From: Novosphingobium naphthalenivorans NBRC 102051
GTDB taxonomy: Bacteria; Pseudomonadota; Alphaproteobacteria; Sphingomonadales; Sphingomonadaceae
Length of the DNA: 64,000 bases
NCBI RefSeq assembly: GCF_001590985.1
Contig: NZ_BCTX01000002.1
Location: 62,001-126,000 of the forward strand
Reading direction: 5' to 3'
The notes below the pieces were generated by a model. That model saw nothing but the letters and a program-made list of their open reading frames with translations. It made no database searches and was not told the origin of the DNA. A program made the translations under genes and the position numbers. Below are positions 1 to 8,612 of this stretch, one piece after another. Each line of letters starts with the position of its first letter. The stretch's first letter is position 1.

Positions 1-541
1 CCTCATGATGCCCCACTATCCGCAGAAATGCCGCGGTGTCATCGAGGGCTCGCGATAGCACTATGGCTCCCTGAATGCCGGCTACGGCGTCTTCGGCCAG
101 ATGTTTCGCCCGGTTTTCCGGAACGCCAGCCCTTTCGAGACAAGCCGACAAGACACCTATCCACCGCGTGAAATAGGCGCTGACCTGTCTGGTGAAAGGG
201 TCGCGGGACGATCCCAGTCCCAGCGCGCCGACGAGGCATACCTTTTCGCCTGAGCGGAAATAGTGCACCACGTCGCGGAACATGGCGGCGATCGCCGGGA
301 CCGGATTTGCCACCTGTTCCAGACGGGAGAAGATCGCGGTTTCGAACCAGCCATCGATGTCGGCCAGCACGCAAGCCATCATCTCTTCCTTTCCGCCCGG
401 AAAGAAGTTGTAGAGGCTGCCCTTGCCCAGCCCCGTGGCGCTGGCAATCAGCGAAAGGCTGGCACCTTCATAGCCATGTTCGCGAAAGACCTCGGCCAGC
501 GCCGGAATCACGTTTCCGGGATTCGTCCTCTTGCGCGCCAC
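1..541 (-). CDS. TetR family transcriptional regulator (3' end outside window)
   Basis: A GTG-initiated frame opens at 541 and stays open to the left edge, giving about 180 residues with no stop. Residues 10-45 form a TetR-type helix-turn-helix, with the family signature LGKGSLYNFFPGGKEEM where a canonical YxxFxxKE recognition segment sits. The rest is helical and fits a ligand-binding TetR C-terminal domain. The gene follows the DUF1348 gene on the same strand with a 3-bp gap, so the two are probably co-transcribed. A perfect palindrome at 1035-1052 lies upstream of the pair, which suggests autoregulation. No ATG start is available; GTG at 541 is the first start after the upstream stop. The ligand is unknown. 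Confidence 0.85.
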   Translation of the reverse strand, partial: MARKRTNPGNVIPALAEVFREHGYEGASLSLIASATGLGKGSLYNFFPGGKEEMMACVLADIDGWFETAIFSRLEQVANPVPAIAAMFRDVVHYFRSGEKVCLVGALGLGSSRDPFTRQVSAYFTRWIGVLSACLERAGVPENRAKHLAEDAVAGIQGAIVLSRALDDTAAFLRIVGHHE

Positions 542-544
542 GCC

Positions 545-1009
545 CTAGAGACCGAGTTCGGTGAGCGAGGCGTGCCCGTCCGGGCGAGGGCCAAGCGGCC
601 AGTGAAACAGCCGTTCGCTTTCGGCAATCGGCCGGTCGTTGATCGAGGCGATGCGGCGGGCCATCAGTCCGGCATCGTCGAACTCCCAGTTCTCGTTGCC
701 GTAGGACCGATACCAGTTCGCGCTGTCGTCGCGCCATTCGTAGGCAAAGCGCACGGCGATACGGTTGCCGCTTTGCGCCCAGACTTCCTTGATCAGCCGG
801 TAGTCCAGCTCGCGGTCCCACTTGCGCGTGAGGAAAGCGATGATCTGCTCGCGTCCGGTCAGAAACTCTCCGCGATTTCTCCACACGCTGCCGGCCGTAT
901 AGGCCAGCGCCACTTTCCCGGGATCGCGGCTGTTCCATGCATCTTCGGCCATCCTCGCTTTTTGCGCTGCGGTTTCCGGCGTGAAGGGCGGAAAGGGGGG
1001 ACGGGACAT
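545..1009 (-). CDS. DUF1348 / SnoaL-like (NTF2-fold) family protein
   Basis: The 154-residue product matches the DUF1348 family of small NTF2-fold proteins. Recognisable stretches are [14 protein letters not shown], the motif [16 protein letters not shown] and the tryptophan-rich [21 protein letters not shown]. These proteins are often annotated as nuclear transport factor 2 family; the reaction, if any, is not established. There is no signal peptide, so it is probably cytoplasmic. It is the first gene of a two-gene unit with the TetR regulator at 1-541. A palindromic TetR-type operator lies 25 bp upstream of its start, so it is probably the regulator's target, perhaps in detoxification of a small molecule. 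That role is inference. Confidence 0.85.
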   Translation of the reverse strand: MSRPPFPPFTPETAAQKARMAEDAWNSRDPGKVALAYTAGSVWRNRGEFLTGREQIIAFLTRKWDRELDYRLIKEVWAQSGNRIAVRFAYEWRDDSANWYRSYGNENWEFDDAGLMARRIASINDRPIAESERLFHWPLGPRPDGHASLTELGL

Positions 1010-1034
1010 GACAAGGCTCCAGTGATGGCGATTC

Positions 1035-1052
1035 TTGTACCGATCGGTACAA
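1035..1052. promoter_or_regulatory. Palindromic operator, probable TetR binding site
   Basis: The 18-bp sequence TTGTACCGATCGGTACAA is a perfect inverted repeat (9-bp arms, no spacer). It lies between the start of the DUF1348-tetR unit (1009) and the divergent envC-like gene. Operators of this form, with an ACCGNNCGGT core, are common for TetR-family autoregulators. Assignment to the neighbouring TetR protein is by position only. Confidence 0.7.
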
Positions 1053-1150
1053 TCTGTCTGAGCGTGGTGTCAATGGCGGTTGGCGAGTCACGTCCATCGG
1101 CGGCGTCTTCCCTCTTCCCGCGGGACTCCAGCTGGCCTAGTGAATCGCCT

Positions 1151-2386
1151 GTGAAGCCTGCCGCCCGCCTTTCCCTGATCCTCGCTGCCTGTGCCGCCGC
1201 TGTGCTGGCGACGCAGGCGATGACGCAGCAGGGGGCGCTGGCGGTGCTCGATCCCACCGCCGATGCCAGCAAGGCGCAGGAAGACATGCTCGCGGCCCGC
1301 CGCGAAGGCGAGGCCGCGCGCAAGCGGGCCGAGAAGCTGGAAGCGCGCGCCAAAGCCGTGACCGAACAGGCCGAGAAGACCGCGCGCGAAGCGGCGGCGG
1401 TGGCCGCGCGCATTCAGGAAACCGAGGCTGCGGTGGCGGCGCAGAAGGCGAAGATCCAGCTGATTTCCTCGCAGCGCGCCGAGCTGCGCGCCGCGCTGGC
1501 CGCGCAGCAGGTGCCGCTCGCCCGGCTGACCGGTTCGCTCCAGCGGCTCTCGCGGCGGCCGCCGCTCCTGGCGCTGCTGCGGCCGGGATCGGTGCGCGAT
1601 GCCGTTTACATGCGGGCGCTGCTCGATACCGTGCTGCCCGAAGTGCAGGCGCGCACGGCGGACTTGCGCGCCGAGATCGAACGCGGGCATGCGCTGGAGC
1701 GCAGCGCGCAGGCCGCGGCGGCGGATCTGGGCGAGAGCGAGAACCAGATGCGCGCGCGCCGCCAGCAGCTTGCCTCGATCGAAGCGAGCCAGCGCCTTGC
1801 CAGCCGGCAGGTCGCCGGAATTGCCGCGCGCGAGAGCGATCGGGCGCTGGCACTGGCGGAAAAGGCGCGCGATCTGGGCGAACTGGTCGAGGAAATGGGC
1901 AAGCAGGGCGAGCTGCGCGATCAGCTCGCCGCGCTGCCGGGCCCGATCATGCGCCCGCCGCGCCCGGAAGATGCGCAAGTCGTCGAGGCCTCGCAGTTCA
2001 CCCCTCCGCCCGAAGGCCTGCCGAGCTACATGCTTCCGGTCACTGGCCGCCTGGTCACGGGATTCGGCGAAGCGGCGCCGGGGCAGGCGCGATCGGGCGG
2101 ACTGGTTCTGGCGCCGCGCGCCAATGCGCAAGTGGTCTCGCCTGCCCCGGGCCGCGTGGCTTTTGCCGGACCCTATCGCGGCTATGACCGCATCGTCATC
2201 GTCGAACATGAAGGCGGCTGGACCTCGCTCGTTACCGGGCTGGCGCGGCTCGACGTGGCGGTGGGGGACAAAGTCGTCGCCGGATCGCCGATCGGCATGA
2301 CCGGCCCCGGCACGCCGCAAGTGATCGTGGAACTGCGCCGTGACGGCGAGCCCGTTAATCCCCTGCAATATATCCGTTCGCTATAA
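1151..2386 (+). CDS. EnvC-like murein hydrolase activator (coiled coil plus degenerate LytM/M23 domain)
   Basis: The protein (411 residues from GTG 1151) has an N-terminal hydrophobic export segment, a long alanine/glutamate/arginine-rich coiled coil over about residues 30-250, and a C-terminal M23/LytM fold from about residue 300 (PVTGRLVTGFGEA to the end). The metal-binding histidines of active M23 peptidases (HxxxD and HxH) are missing: the last motif reads VIVELRRDG. This is typical of EnvC-type proteins, which bind and activate periplasmic amidases for septal peptidoglycan splitting rather than cut it themselves. The frame is open far upstream, but the export segment supports a start at 1151 or at ATG 1073. 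The downstream ctpA is a common neighbour of this gene. Confidence 0.85.
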   Translation: MKPAARLSLILAACAAAVLATQAMTQQGALAVLDPTADASKAQEDMLAARREGEAARKRAEKLEARAKAVTEQAEKTAREAAAVAARIQETEAAVAAQKAKIQLISSQRAELRAALAAQQVPLARLTGSLQRLSRRPPLLALLRPGSVRDAVYMRALLDTVLPEVQARTADLRAEIERGHALERSAQAAAADLGESENQMRARRQQLASIEASQRLASRQVAGIAARESDRALALAEKARDLGELVEEMGKQGELRDQLAALPGPIMRPPRPEDAQVVEASQFTPPPEGLPSYMLPVTGRLVTGFGEAAPGQARSGGLVLAPRANAQVVSPAPGRVAFAGPYRGYDRIVIVEHEGGWTSLVTGLARLDVAVGDKVVAGSPIGMTGPGTPQVIVELRRDGEPVNPLQYIRSL

Positions 2387-2536
2387 GGCGGCATCCGGTT
2401 TCCTCCCGGCCTGCGTCAAACTGTCCGGCTCCAGCCGCTGGCGTTTGTGGTAAAGGGCGGGTAGGATCGGCTTCGAAAACCCCACCGGCCGGGCCTGCCC
2501 GGTGCCGGACGTGAAGAACGAGAGGCATATCGCCCG

Positions 2537-3895
2537 ATGAAATTCGCACCTCTGATGCGCGCCGCGCTGCTGGTGTCTGCCGTTGCCGTGCTTCCCGCCG
2601 CGACCTCCGGGCTTGCCGCGGTCGATGGCCGCGCCAACCATGAGTTCGACAAGCTTTTCACCATCTACGAGCTGGTGAAGGCGAACTATGTCGATCCGGT
2701 CGATGACGACAAGCTGCTCAAGGGCGCGATCGACGGGATGCTGGCCAGCCTCGACCCGCATTCGAACTATCTCGACGGCCCCTCGCTGCAGCGGCTGGAG
2801 ACGATGATCGACGGCAAGTACACCGGCCTCGGCCTCTCGGTGGTCGAGGATGACGGCGCGGTGAAGATCATCTCGCCGTTCAAGGGCAGCCCGGCGGAGA
2901 AGGCCGGCCTCAAGGCGGGCGACTACATCACTCACCTCGACGGCGTGCTCTATTATGATCGCGATCTTGATGAGGCGGTGGAGAAGATGCGCGGGCCTGC
3001 GGGCACGTCGATCAAGCTGACGATCTACCGCCCCGGCCGCGACGAGCCGTTCGACGTGACTGTGACGCGCGGCGTGATCGAGCTCAAGCCCGTGACCTGG
3101 GAGCTCAAGGACGATATCGGCGTGATCAGCGTCAACGAGTTCTCGCGCGATGTCGGCAATTACGTGAACAACGCCATTGCCGACCTCAAGAAGCAGGCCG
3201 CGCTCAAGGGCGCGGGCAAGCTGAACGGGCTGGTGCTCGACTTGCGCTCGAACCCGGGCGGTTCGCTCGACGAGGCAGTGGCGCTGTCCGACCTGTTCCT
3301 CGATCATGGCGATATCGTCTCGCAGCGTGGGCGCCTCGCCAGCGAGAACCAGTTCTACCGCGCCGAAACCGTGTTCAAGGGGGATGCCGCGCGCGGGCTG
3401 CCGATCATCGTGCTGGTCGATGCCGGATCGGCCTCGGCTTCCGAGATCGTCGCCGGGGCGCTGCAGGACCAGCACCGCGCGGTCATCATGGGCCAGCGCA
3501 CTTTCGGCAAGGGCTCGGTGCAGTCGTTCATCCAGCTCGACAAGGACAGCGCGGTGAAGCTGACGACCGCGCGTTACTATACGCCTTCGGGCCACTCGGT
3601 GCAGGAAGGCGGCATCGTGCCCGACATCAAGGTGCCGCAGCTCTCCGATCCGGATGCGCGCGCGCGGGCCGAGCGGGCCGTGCGCGAGTCCGATCTGCGC
3701 GGCCACCTGATCAACGATTCGGCGCTGCAGGACAAGGATCTGGAAACCGACAGCAAGGATGATCCGCGCTTCAAGATCTCCGCAGAGGAGCTGAAGAAGG
3801 AAGGGATCACAGACTTCCAGCTCCACTACGCGATCGCCACGCTGGAGCGCACCGCGGGCAAGCCGGCGCTTGCCGCAGCCAAGACCGCGGACTGA
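2537..3895 (+). CDS. ctpA: Carboxyl-terminal processing protease (S41 family, PDZ)
   Basis: This 452-residue protein has a signal peptide (cleavage near TSGLAA), an S41 N-terminal helical region, a PDZ domain at about residues 95-175 (GLGLSVVEDDG to IKLTIYRPG), and an S41 catalytic core. The catalytic serine lies in GSASASEIVAGAL near residue 299 and the lysine in TFGKGSVQSF near residue 324. CtpA enzymes act in the periplasm, trimming C-termini and controlling peptidoglycan hydrolases. This fits its place directly after the EnvC-like amidase activator. The gap of 150 bp to that gene may hold its own promoter. DsbB-like and coq7 follow with short gaps, forming a probable operon. Confidence 0.95.
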   Translation: MKFAPLMRAALLVSAVAVLPAATSGLAAVDGRANHEFDKLFTIYELVKANYVDPVDDDKLLKGAIDGMLASLDPHSNYLDGPSLQRLETMIDGKYTGLGLSVVEDDGAVKIISPFKGSPAEKAGLKAGDYITHLDGVLYYDRDLDEAVEKMRGPAGTSIKLTIYRPGRDEPFDVTVTRGVIELKPVTWELKDDIGVISVNEFSRDVGNYVNNAIADLKKQAALKGAGKLNGLVLDLRSNPGGSLDEAVALSDLFLDHGDIVSQRGRLASENQFYRAETVFKGDAARGLPIIVLVDAGSASASEIVAGALQDQHRAVIMGQRTFGKGSVQSFIQLDKDSAVKLTTARYYTPSGHSVQEGGIVPDIKVPQLSDPDARARAERAVRESDLRGHLINDSALQDKDLETDSKDDPRFKISAEELKKEGITDFQLHYAIATLERTAGKPALAAAKTAD

Positions 3896-3922
3896 CGGCC
3901 AGAGCGGCGAGGACACAAGGAC

Positions 3923-4411
3923 ATGACCGTACCTGTTGATGCCTCCCTGCGCCTGGCCCGGTGGCTGGTGCTGCTGATCCCGGCGGCGGCGCTGGGCGGG
4001 GCCTATCTTTCGCAATACGGCTTCGGGCTGGTGCCCTGCGAGATGTGCTGGTGGCAGCGCTATCCGCACATGTTCGCGCTGGTCTTCGCGGCGCTGGCGT
4101 TCTTCTGGAGCCCGGTGCGCCCGCTGGTTGCCGTGGCGGCGCTGGGCATCCTCACCTCCGGGCTGATCGGCGCCTTTCATGCCGGTGTCGAATATGGCTG
4201 GTGGGAAGGGGTGACGGCCTGCACCGCCAGCCCCTTCGCGAAAGGCGGCGATCCGCTGGAGGCGATCATGAATGCCCCGGTCATCCGCTGCGATCAGGTG
4301 CAGTGGAGCCTGTTCGGAATCTCGCTGGCAGGCTGGAACTTTATCTTCTCGACAGCCGGTGCGCTGGCGGCCTTCGGACTGCTGACGCTCGGCGGAAAGG
4401 CGAAAGCATGA
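3923..4411 (+). CDS. DsbB-like disulfide bond formation membrane protein
   Basis: The 162-residue protein has four hydrophobic helices. A redox pair PCEMC (Cys39 and Cys42) sits after the first helix, with a second cysteine pair in the later periplasmic loop (TACTAS and VIRCDQ). This is the DsbB arrangement: DsbB reoxidises DsbA and passes electrons to quinone in the inner membrane. The next gene, coq7, makes ubiquinone, and its ATG overlaps this stop in an ATGA. The two are therefore translationally coupled, and the pairing fits a quinone-dependent enzyme. It could be a DsbI-type variant; the DsbA partner is not in the window. Confidence 0.88.
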   Translation: MTVPVDASLRLARWLVLLIPAAALGGAYLSQYGFGLVPCEMCWWQRYPHMFALVFAALAFFWSPVRPLVAVAALGILTSGLIGAFHAGVEYGWWEGVTACTASPFAKGGDPLEAIMNAPVIRCDQVQWSLFGISLAGWNFIFSTAGALAAFGLLTLGGKAKA

Positions 4412-4923
4412 CTTCTTCCCGCAGCGCGCGGATGTTGCGCGTCGATCAGGCCGGAGAATACGGCGCGACCCGCATCTATGCCGGGCAAATGGCGGTGATG
4501 GGCAACCGCGCCCCGCATTCGACCGAGGTTGCCGGGATGGCGGCGCAGGAAGAGGATCACCGCGCGCGCTTCGACGCCATGATCGCTGAGCGCGGTGTGC
4601 GGCCGACGCTGTTGCAGCCGGTATGGTCGGTGGCGGGTTTCGCGCTGGGCGCGGCGACGGCGCTGATCGGTCCCGAAGCGGCGATGGCCTGCACCGCCGC
4701 GATCGAAACCGAGATCGACCGGCACTATACCGAACAGCTTGAAGAGCTGGACGGCGACGATCCGGAACTGGGCGCGGCGATCCGCGAGTTCCGCGACGAT
4801 GAGCGCGAGCATCGCGACGCGGCGCTGGCGGCGGGCGCGGAACGGGCCCCGGCCTATCCGCTGCTGTTCAATGCGATCCGCCTTGGCTGCCGTGCCGCGA
4901 TCAAGCTGTCGGAACGCATCTGA
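4408..4923 (+). CDS. coq7: Demethoxyubiquinone hydroxylase (COQ7 family)
   Basis: The 171-residue protein matches COQ7/CAT5 di-iron hydroxylases, which carry out a late ring hydroxylation of ubiquinone at the membrane. Iron ligands are visible as two EX(n)H-type motifs: EYGATRIYAGQ and QEEDHRARF in the first half, and ETEIDRHY and DDEREHRDAAL in the second. The start at 4408 is fixed by the ATGA overlap with the dsbB-like gene. The frame is open upstream through dsbB in another phase, which is coincidental. COQ7 rather than UbiF is usual in alphaproteobacteria. Confidence 0.95.
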   Translation: MTSSRSARMLRVDQAGEYGATRIYAGQMAVMGNRAPHSTEVAGMAAQEEDHRARFDAMIAERGVRPTLLQPVWSVAGFALGAATALIGPEAAMACTAAIETEIDRHYTEQLEELDGDDPELGAAIREFRDDEREHRDAALAAGAERAPAYPLLFNAIRLGCRAAIKLSERI

Positions 4924-5035
4924 ATTTTCCCCGCTTGTTGTTCTGGCGCAAGGCTGGCACCAGCGCTTCAGCTACCGTTCAACGGCGCACGCTCCTATAG
5001 TGCGCCTCAAACCTGATCTGATTGGAGCCCCCGGA

Positions 5036-5632
5036 ATGTCTCGCCTCCTGACCGCCGTTGCCGCTGCCGCTTTCGGCCTGACTCTGGCGTCCATGCCTGC
5101 CGCCGCGCAGGACGAGGACCTTTCCAGCCCCGGCGGCGAGAAGGTCAATCAGCTCATCGTCTATGGCGACGATCCCTGCCCGAAGTCGAGCCAGGGCGAG
5201 ATCACCGTCTGCGCCCGCAAGCCGGAGGAAGAGCGCTATCGCATTCCCAAGCCGCTGCGCGGTATCGACTCGCCCAAGTCCCAGTCCTGGACCAACAAGG
5301 TTCAAGCTTACGAGACGGTTGGCGCTGCTGGCACGTTGAGCTGTTCGCCGGTGGGCCCGGGCGGATCGTTGGGCTGCACCCAGCGCCTTATCGATCAGGC
5401 CTATGCCGAAAAGAAGAACGGTTCGGACGTCAAGTTCAGCGAACTGATCCAGGCCGAACGCGAAAAGCGTCTTTCGACCATTGATGCCAAGGCCGCCACC
5501 GAGCAGGTGGAGGTCGAAAAGGAGGAAAAGGCCTACTTCGACGCGCAGAAGAAGCAGAAGGCCGAACAGGAAGCCGCCGAGGACGCCAGTGGCAAGGCGA
5601 CCGTGGAAGCGCCGGTGCAGGAGCCGAAGTAA
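5036..5632 (+). CDS. Secreted protein of unknown function
   Basis: I do not recognise a named family. The 198-residue product has a clear Sec signal peptide ending in MPAAAQ near residue 22. The mature part contains four cysteines (CPKSS, VCARKP, LSCSP, LGCTQ), a proline/arginine stretch, and a charged helical C-terminus rich in Lys, Glu, Gln and Ala from about residue 130. It is probably periplasmic. It follows coq7 after 112 bp and is followed by a palindromic repeat and a strong terminator, so it may be its own transcription unit. Proteins of this layout occur in other sphingomonads, but no function is established. Confidence 0.75.
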   Translation: MSRLLTAVAAAAFGLTLASMPAAAQDEDLSSPGGEKVNQLIVYGDDPCPKSSQGEITVCARKPEEERYRIPKPLRGIDSPKSQSWTNKVQAYETVGAAGTLSCSPVGPGGSLGCTQRLIDQAYAEKKNGSDVKFSELIQAEREKRLSTIDAKAATEQVEVEKEEKAYFDAQKKQKAEQEAAEDASGKATVEAPVQEPK

Positions 5633-5670
5633 TACCATGGCTCGTTGATTAGAACTCCGTCCCGTTCTCT

Positions 5671-5759
5671 CGTCATTGCGAGCCCGAAGGGTGAAGCAAT
5701 CCAGGGCGGTTTGCGCCGGCACTGGATTGCCGCGTCGGCTTCGCCTCCTCGCAATGACG
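5671..5759. repeat. REP-like palindromic element, CGTCATTGCGAG type
   Basis: The 89-bp element begins CGTCATTGCGAG and ends CTCGCAATGACG. Inner arms GCAATCCAG and CTGGATTGC also pair, as do GCGAAGCC-like segments, so the whole can fold into one long interrupted hairpin. Palindromes with these end sequences are widely scattered between genes in alphaproteobacterial genomes. No transposase is nearby. It sits between the secreted-protein gene and a terminator. Confidence 0.85.
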
Positions 5760-5831
5760 AAGCAAAGGGACGCGAGTCATCAACAGCAAGCTTTGGTATA
5801 AGGCTCCGAGACACTCGCTTCAGCACAACAA

Positions 5832-5861
5832 AAAAGGCCGGAAGTTTCCTTCCGGCCTTTT
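5832..5861. terminator. Bidirectional rho-independent terminator
   Basis: A hairpin with arms AAAAGGCCGGAA(G) and (C)TTCCGGCCTTTT around loop TTTC has A/T runs on both sides. It can end transcription of the secreted-protein gene (plus) and of fabI (minus, stop at 5883). Its core GGAAGTTTCCTTCC recurs in the terminator at 23896-23925. Confidence 0.9.
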
Positions 5862-5882
5862 GCATTTTCCTGTGCCGATCGA

Positions 5883-6686
5883 TCAGCCCAAAGCGATGTC
5901 CGGGGCGTCTTCCTGCTTCATGCCGACGGTGTGATAGCCGGCATCGACATGATGCGTTTCGCCGGTCACGCCCGAGGACAGGTCCGAGAGGAAATAGAGC
6001 CCGGCGCCGCCGACATCCTCGATCGTGACGTTGCGGCGCAGCGGCGAGTTCAGCTCGTTCCACTTGAGGATGTAGCGGAAGTCGCCGATGCCGCTTGCGG
6101 CCAGGGTCTTGATCGGGCCGGCCGAGATCGCGTTGACGCGGACGCCGTCAGGGCCGCAGTCGTTGGCGAGGTACTTCACCGACGACTCCAGAGCCGCCTT
6201 GGCCACGCCCATCACGTTGTAGTGCGGCACGACCTTTTCGGCGCCGTAGTACGTCAGCGTCAGGATCGAGCCGCCGTTCGGCATCATCGGCATGGCCCGC
6301 TTGGTGACGGCGACCAGGCTGTAGGCCGAAATGTTCATCGTCATCAGGAAGTTGTCGAGCGTGGTGTCGTAGAACTTGCCGCGCAGCTGGGTCTTGTCCG
6401 AATAGCCGATGGCATGGACGATGAAGTCGATCGTCGGCCAGCGTTCGGCCAGTGTGGCAAAAGCGGTGTCGAGCGCTTCCATCGAGGAAACGTCGCAATC
6501 GATCAGGAAATCGCTGCCCAGACTTTCGGCGAGCGGCCGCACGCGCTTTTCCAGCGCATCACCCTGATAGGAAAAGGCCATTTCGGCCCCCTGTTCGTGC
6601 AGCTTCTGGGCGATACCCCAAGCCAGGGACTTGTCGTTGGCGAGGCCCATGATCAAGCCGCGTTTACCCTGCATCAAACCGGTCAT
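5883..6686 (-). CDS. fabI: Enoyl-[acyl-carrier-protein] reductase (NADH), FabI type
   Basis: The 267-residue protein catalyses the last reduction of each fatty-acid elongation cycle. It shows the FabI form of the short-chain dehydrogenase fold: N-terminal GLANDKSLAWGIA nucleotide-binding loop, CDVSS, the catalytic Tyr156-x6-Lys163 in YNVMGVAK, and SAGPIKTLAASGI. These positions agree with E. coli FabI. The ATG overlaps the TGA of the upstream YihY gene (ATGA), so it is the last gene of an operon running HchA-like, YihY-like, fabI. A strong terminator follows. FabI is the target of triclosan; no resistance inference is made. Confidence 0.97.
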   Translation of the reverse strand: MTGLMQGKRGLIMGLANDKSLAWGIAQKLHEQGAEMAFSYQGDALEKRVRPLAESLGSDFLIDCDVSSMEALDTAFATLAERWPTIDFIVHAIGYSDKTQLRGKFYDTTLDNFLMTMNISAYSLVAVTKRAMPMMPNGGSILTLTYYGAEKVVPHYNVMGVAKAALESSVKYLANDCGPDGVRVNAISAGPIKTLAASGIGDFRYILKWNELNSPLRRNVTIEDVGGAGLYFLSDLSSGVTGETHHVDAGYHTVGMKQEDAPDIALG

Positions 6687-7699
6687 TCGTGTTCTTCCCG
6701 TGTTTCGTTCTCATTCGGCCCTAAGGCCGCTGTGGACCGCCCGAACATGTCCCTCTCTTCAGGCGATTCCGCGAGCGCCGCATTCAGCTCGGCGCCCACG
6801 ACCATCCCTAAGCCTACCAGCCAGAAAAAGAAAAGTGCGATCATCACTCCGGCGAGGCTTCCGTAGGTCAGATCGTAGACGAAAAAATTGCGCAGCACCT
6901 TTGGCAGCGCGAAGGCGACCAGCAGCCACCACCCGGTTACAAGCGCCGCGCCCGGCCATTTCGGATAGATCCGTTTCTGGTATTCCGCCGGGGTCAGCAG
7001 GTAGAACAGCATATAGATCGAGCCGAACAGGGCCCCGGCGCTGATCATGCTGGAAACGGCGATCTGGTCGGAAAGCGTGTCGAACTGCGGGAACAGGGCG
7101 AAGATGATCGTCTGCATTGCCGCGATCAGCACTTGCGAGGACAGCGAGATCAGCAGCAGCAGCACCGCGCCGAAGATCAGGCCGGTGGAAAACAGCCGGT
7201 AGCGCCAGAAGCGCTGCCGCTTGCTGGTGCCGTAGGCGCGGTGGAGGATGTCGCGGATGGTCTCGATCAGGCTGGTCGCGGTCCATAGCCCGAACAGGCC
7301 GCCGATCCACAGCAGCCAGCCGTGCCGCGCCGCCACAACATCATGCGCGACCGGGCCGAGCACCTCGGCCACGCGCGGTGGCATGGCCCGCAGGACCGCA
7401 TCGATCGAGGCGCTGAGCCGCGCTTTCTCGCCGATCGCCGAAAAGATGGCGGCCAGCGCGATGAAAAAGGGGAACAGCGCCAGCAGCGTCATGTAGGCGA
7501 GGTTGCCGGCGTGGATGAACCCGTCCTTCCAGGCCCCGCCTGCAACCCGGGTGATGACGGCGAAGACGCGCGAGCCCGGCCCGGCATGGCGCTTGATTCG
7601 CTGGCGCAGGCCTTCGCGCTGCAGCAGCGCCTCGCGCCGCCGTCCCTCGGGCGAAAGGTCCGGCGGACCGGCGGGCTTTATCGGCGGATCGGCGTGCAC
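6683..7699 (-). CDS. YihY/BrkB family inner-membrane protein
   Basis: The protein has about six hydrophobic segments and the YihY/BrkB (formerly ribonuclease BN) layout: a motif GGAWKDGFIHAGNLAYMTLL at the start of the first helix, then SSQVLIAAMQTII, a TPAEY loop and GSLAGVMIALFFFWLVGLG near the end. The cytosolic tails are charged. The biochemical role of this family is unsettled, and the RNase BN name is considered wrong. The start is uncertain. The frame is open to an ATG at 7813, but that overlaps the upstream gene by 59 bp and encodes unlikely sequence, so I chose GTG 7699 (338 residues). It is coupled to fabI by a 4-bp overlap. Confidence 0.82.
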   Translation of the reverse strand: MHADPPIKPAGPPDLSPEGRRREALLQREGLRQRIKRHAGPGSRVFAVITRVAGGAWKDGFIHAGNLAYMTLLALFPFFIALAAIFSAIGEKARLSASIDAVLRAMPPRVAEVLGPVAHDVVAARHGWLLWIGGLFGLWTATSLIETIRDILHRAYGTSKRQRFWRYRLFSTGLIFGAVLLLLISLSSQVLIAAMQTIIFALFPQFDTLSDQIAVSSMISAGALFGSIYMLFYLLTPAEYQKRIYPKWPGAALVTGWWLLVAFALPKVLRNFFVYDLTYGSLAGVMIALFFFWLVGLGMVVGAELNAALAESPEERDMFGRSTAALGPNENETREEHE

Positions 7700-7754
7700 G
7701 GGCCGGTCATAGGCGCTGGAAGCGATGTGTTCAATTTTGCGCGCAGAAAGGCCG

Positions 7755-8612
7755 TCAGGTTTCGCTCGCGACCTCTTCGAGAAGTGCTGTCGCTGCAAGT
7801 TTCCCCAGCGCATTGGCCGCGAGCGGGCTGTCGCCGGTCAGCATCTTGCGATCCCGCAGGGTCTGTCCGGAAATGCCTTCGTTGACGATCTCGAAACCGA
7901 TCGCTTTCAGTTTCTCGCCGAACTTCCAGGTGAGATGGCCCGGCATATAGCCGACCGCCGGGGTCTGATCGTCGATCGCATCGGGGAAAGCGCAAATCCG
8001 GTAGCCCCGATAAATGCCGGAGTCTTCCAGCGCCAGGAAGGCGGCGGGGCCATGGCAGAGCGAGATCACGAACTTGTCCCGGGCTTGCGCCCATTCGAGA
8101 ACGGCTTTGACTTCCTTGCTTTCGGGAAGGCCGATCAGCGCGCCGTGGCCGCCCGGAATGAAGACAGCCACGTAGTCCGAATCATCGAGCCCGTCCCCGA
8201 TCACGTCGGCGAGCTTGAGCGGGGTTTTGAATGCCTCGCGATATTTGGCGAAAAATGCATTCACTTCGGTGTCTTGCGAGGGCATCGCCCAGTATTCCAG
8301 CTTCACCGGATTGCCGGATAGCGTCGCCACGTCGATGGCGAAGCCAGCTTTGTCCAGGTGATACATCGGCAGCAGAGTTTCCAGCGGATGATTGCCGGTG
8401 GAGAACATCGTGCCGTTGCCGGTCAGCAAATACCGCTCGTCGGCGCCGATCATCAGGACCTTGAGTTTGCCGGTGTAAGGGTGGGGATATTCGGCCCCGC
8501 CAAGATCCGATACCGGCGCGGTGAACTGGCTCAGCGAATAGGGCGACGGGAAGAACGCGTTGTCTTCCGCCGGATCCGGCGTTGGGCGCATATCCTGGCT
8601 TTGCTGATCCAT
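7755..8612 (-). CDS. hchA: DJ-1/PfpI family protein, Hsp31 / glyoxalase III type (HchA)
   Basis: The 285-residue protein matches the Hsp31/HchA branch of the DJ-1 superfamily. The catalytic nucleophile is Cys186 with His187 in SLCHGPAAF, and the acidic partner is in GNHPLETLLPM. These fit the Cys185-His186-Glu77 triad of E. coli Hsp31. The length also agrees. Known activities of the family are holding chaperone and glutathione-independent conversion of methylglyoxal to lactate, both cytoplasmic. It is first in a run with the YihY-like gene and fabI. A role in aldehyde or acid stress is inferred from family knowledge only. Confidence 0.9.
   Translation of the reverse strand: MDQQSQDMRPTPDPAEDNAFFPSPYSLSQFTAPVSDLGGAEYPHPYTGKLKVLMIGADERYLLTGNGTMFSTGNHPLETLLPMYHLDKAGFAIDVATLSGNPVKLEYWAMPSQDTEVNAFFAKYREAFKTPLKLADVIGDGLDDSDYVAVFIPGGHGALIGLPESKEVKAVLEWAQARDKFVISLCHGPAAFLALEDSGIYRGYRICAFPDAIDDQTPAVGYMPGHLTWKFGEKLKAIGFEIVNEGISGQTLRDRKMLTGDSPLAANALGKLAATALLEEVASET

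Noticed and set aside
263..1150. Upstream extension of the envC-like frame
   Set aside because: The extension would run through the operator region and antisense to the TetR and DUF1348 genes; the export signal starts only near 1151.
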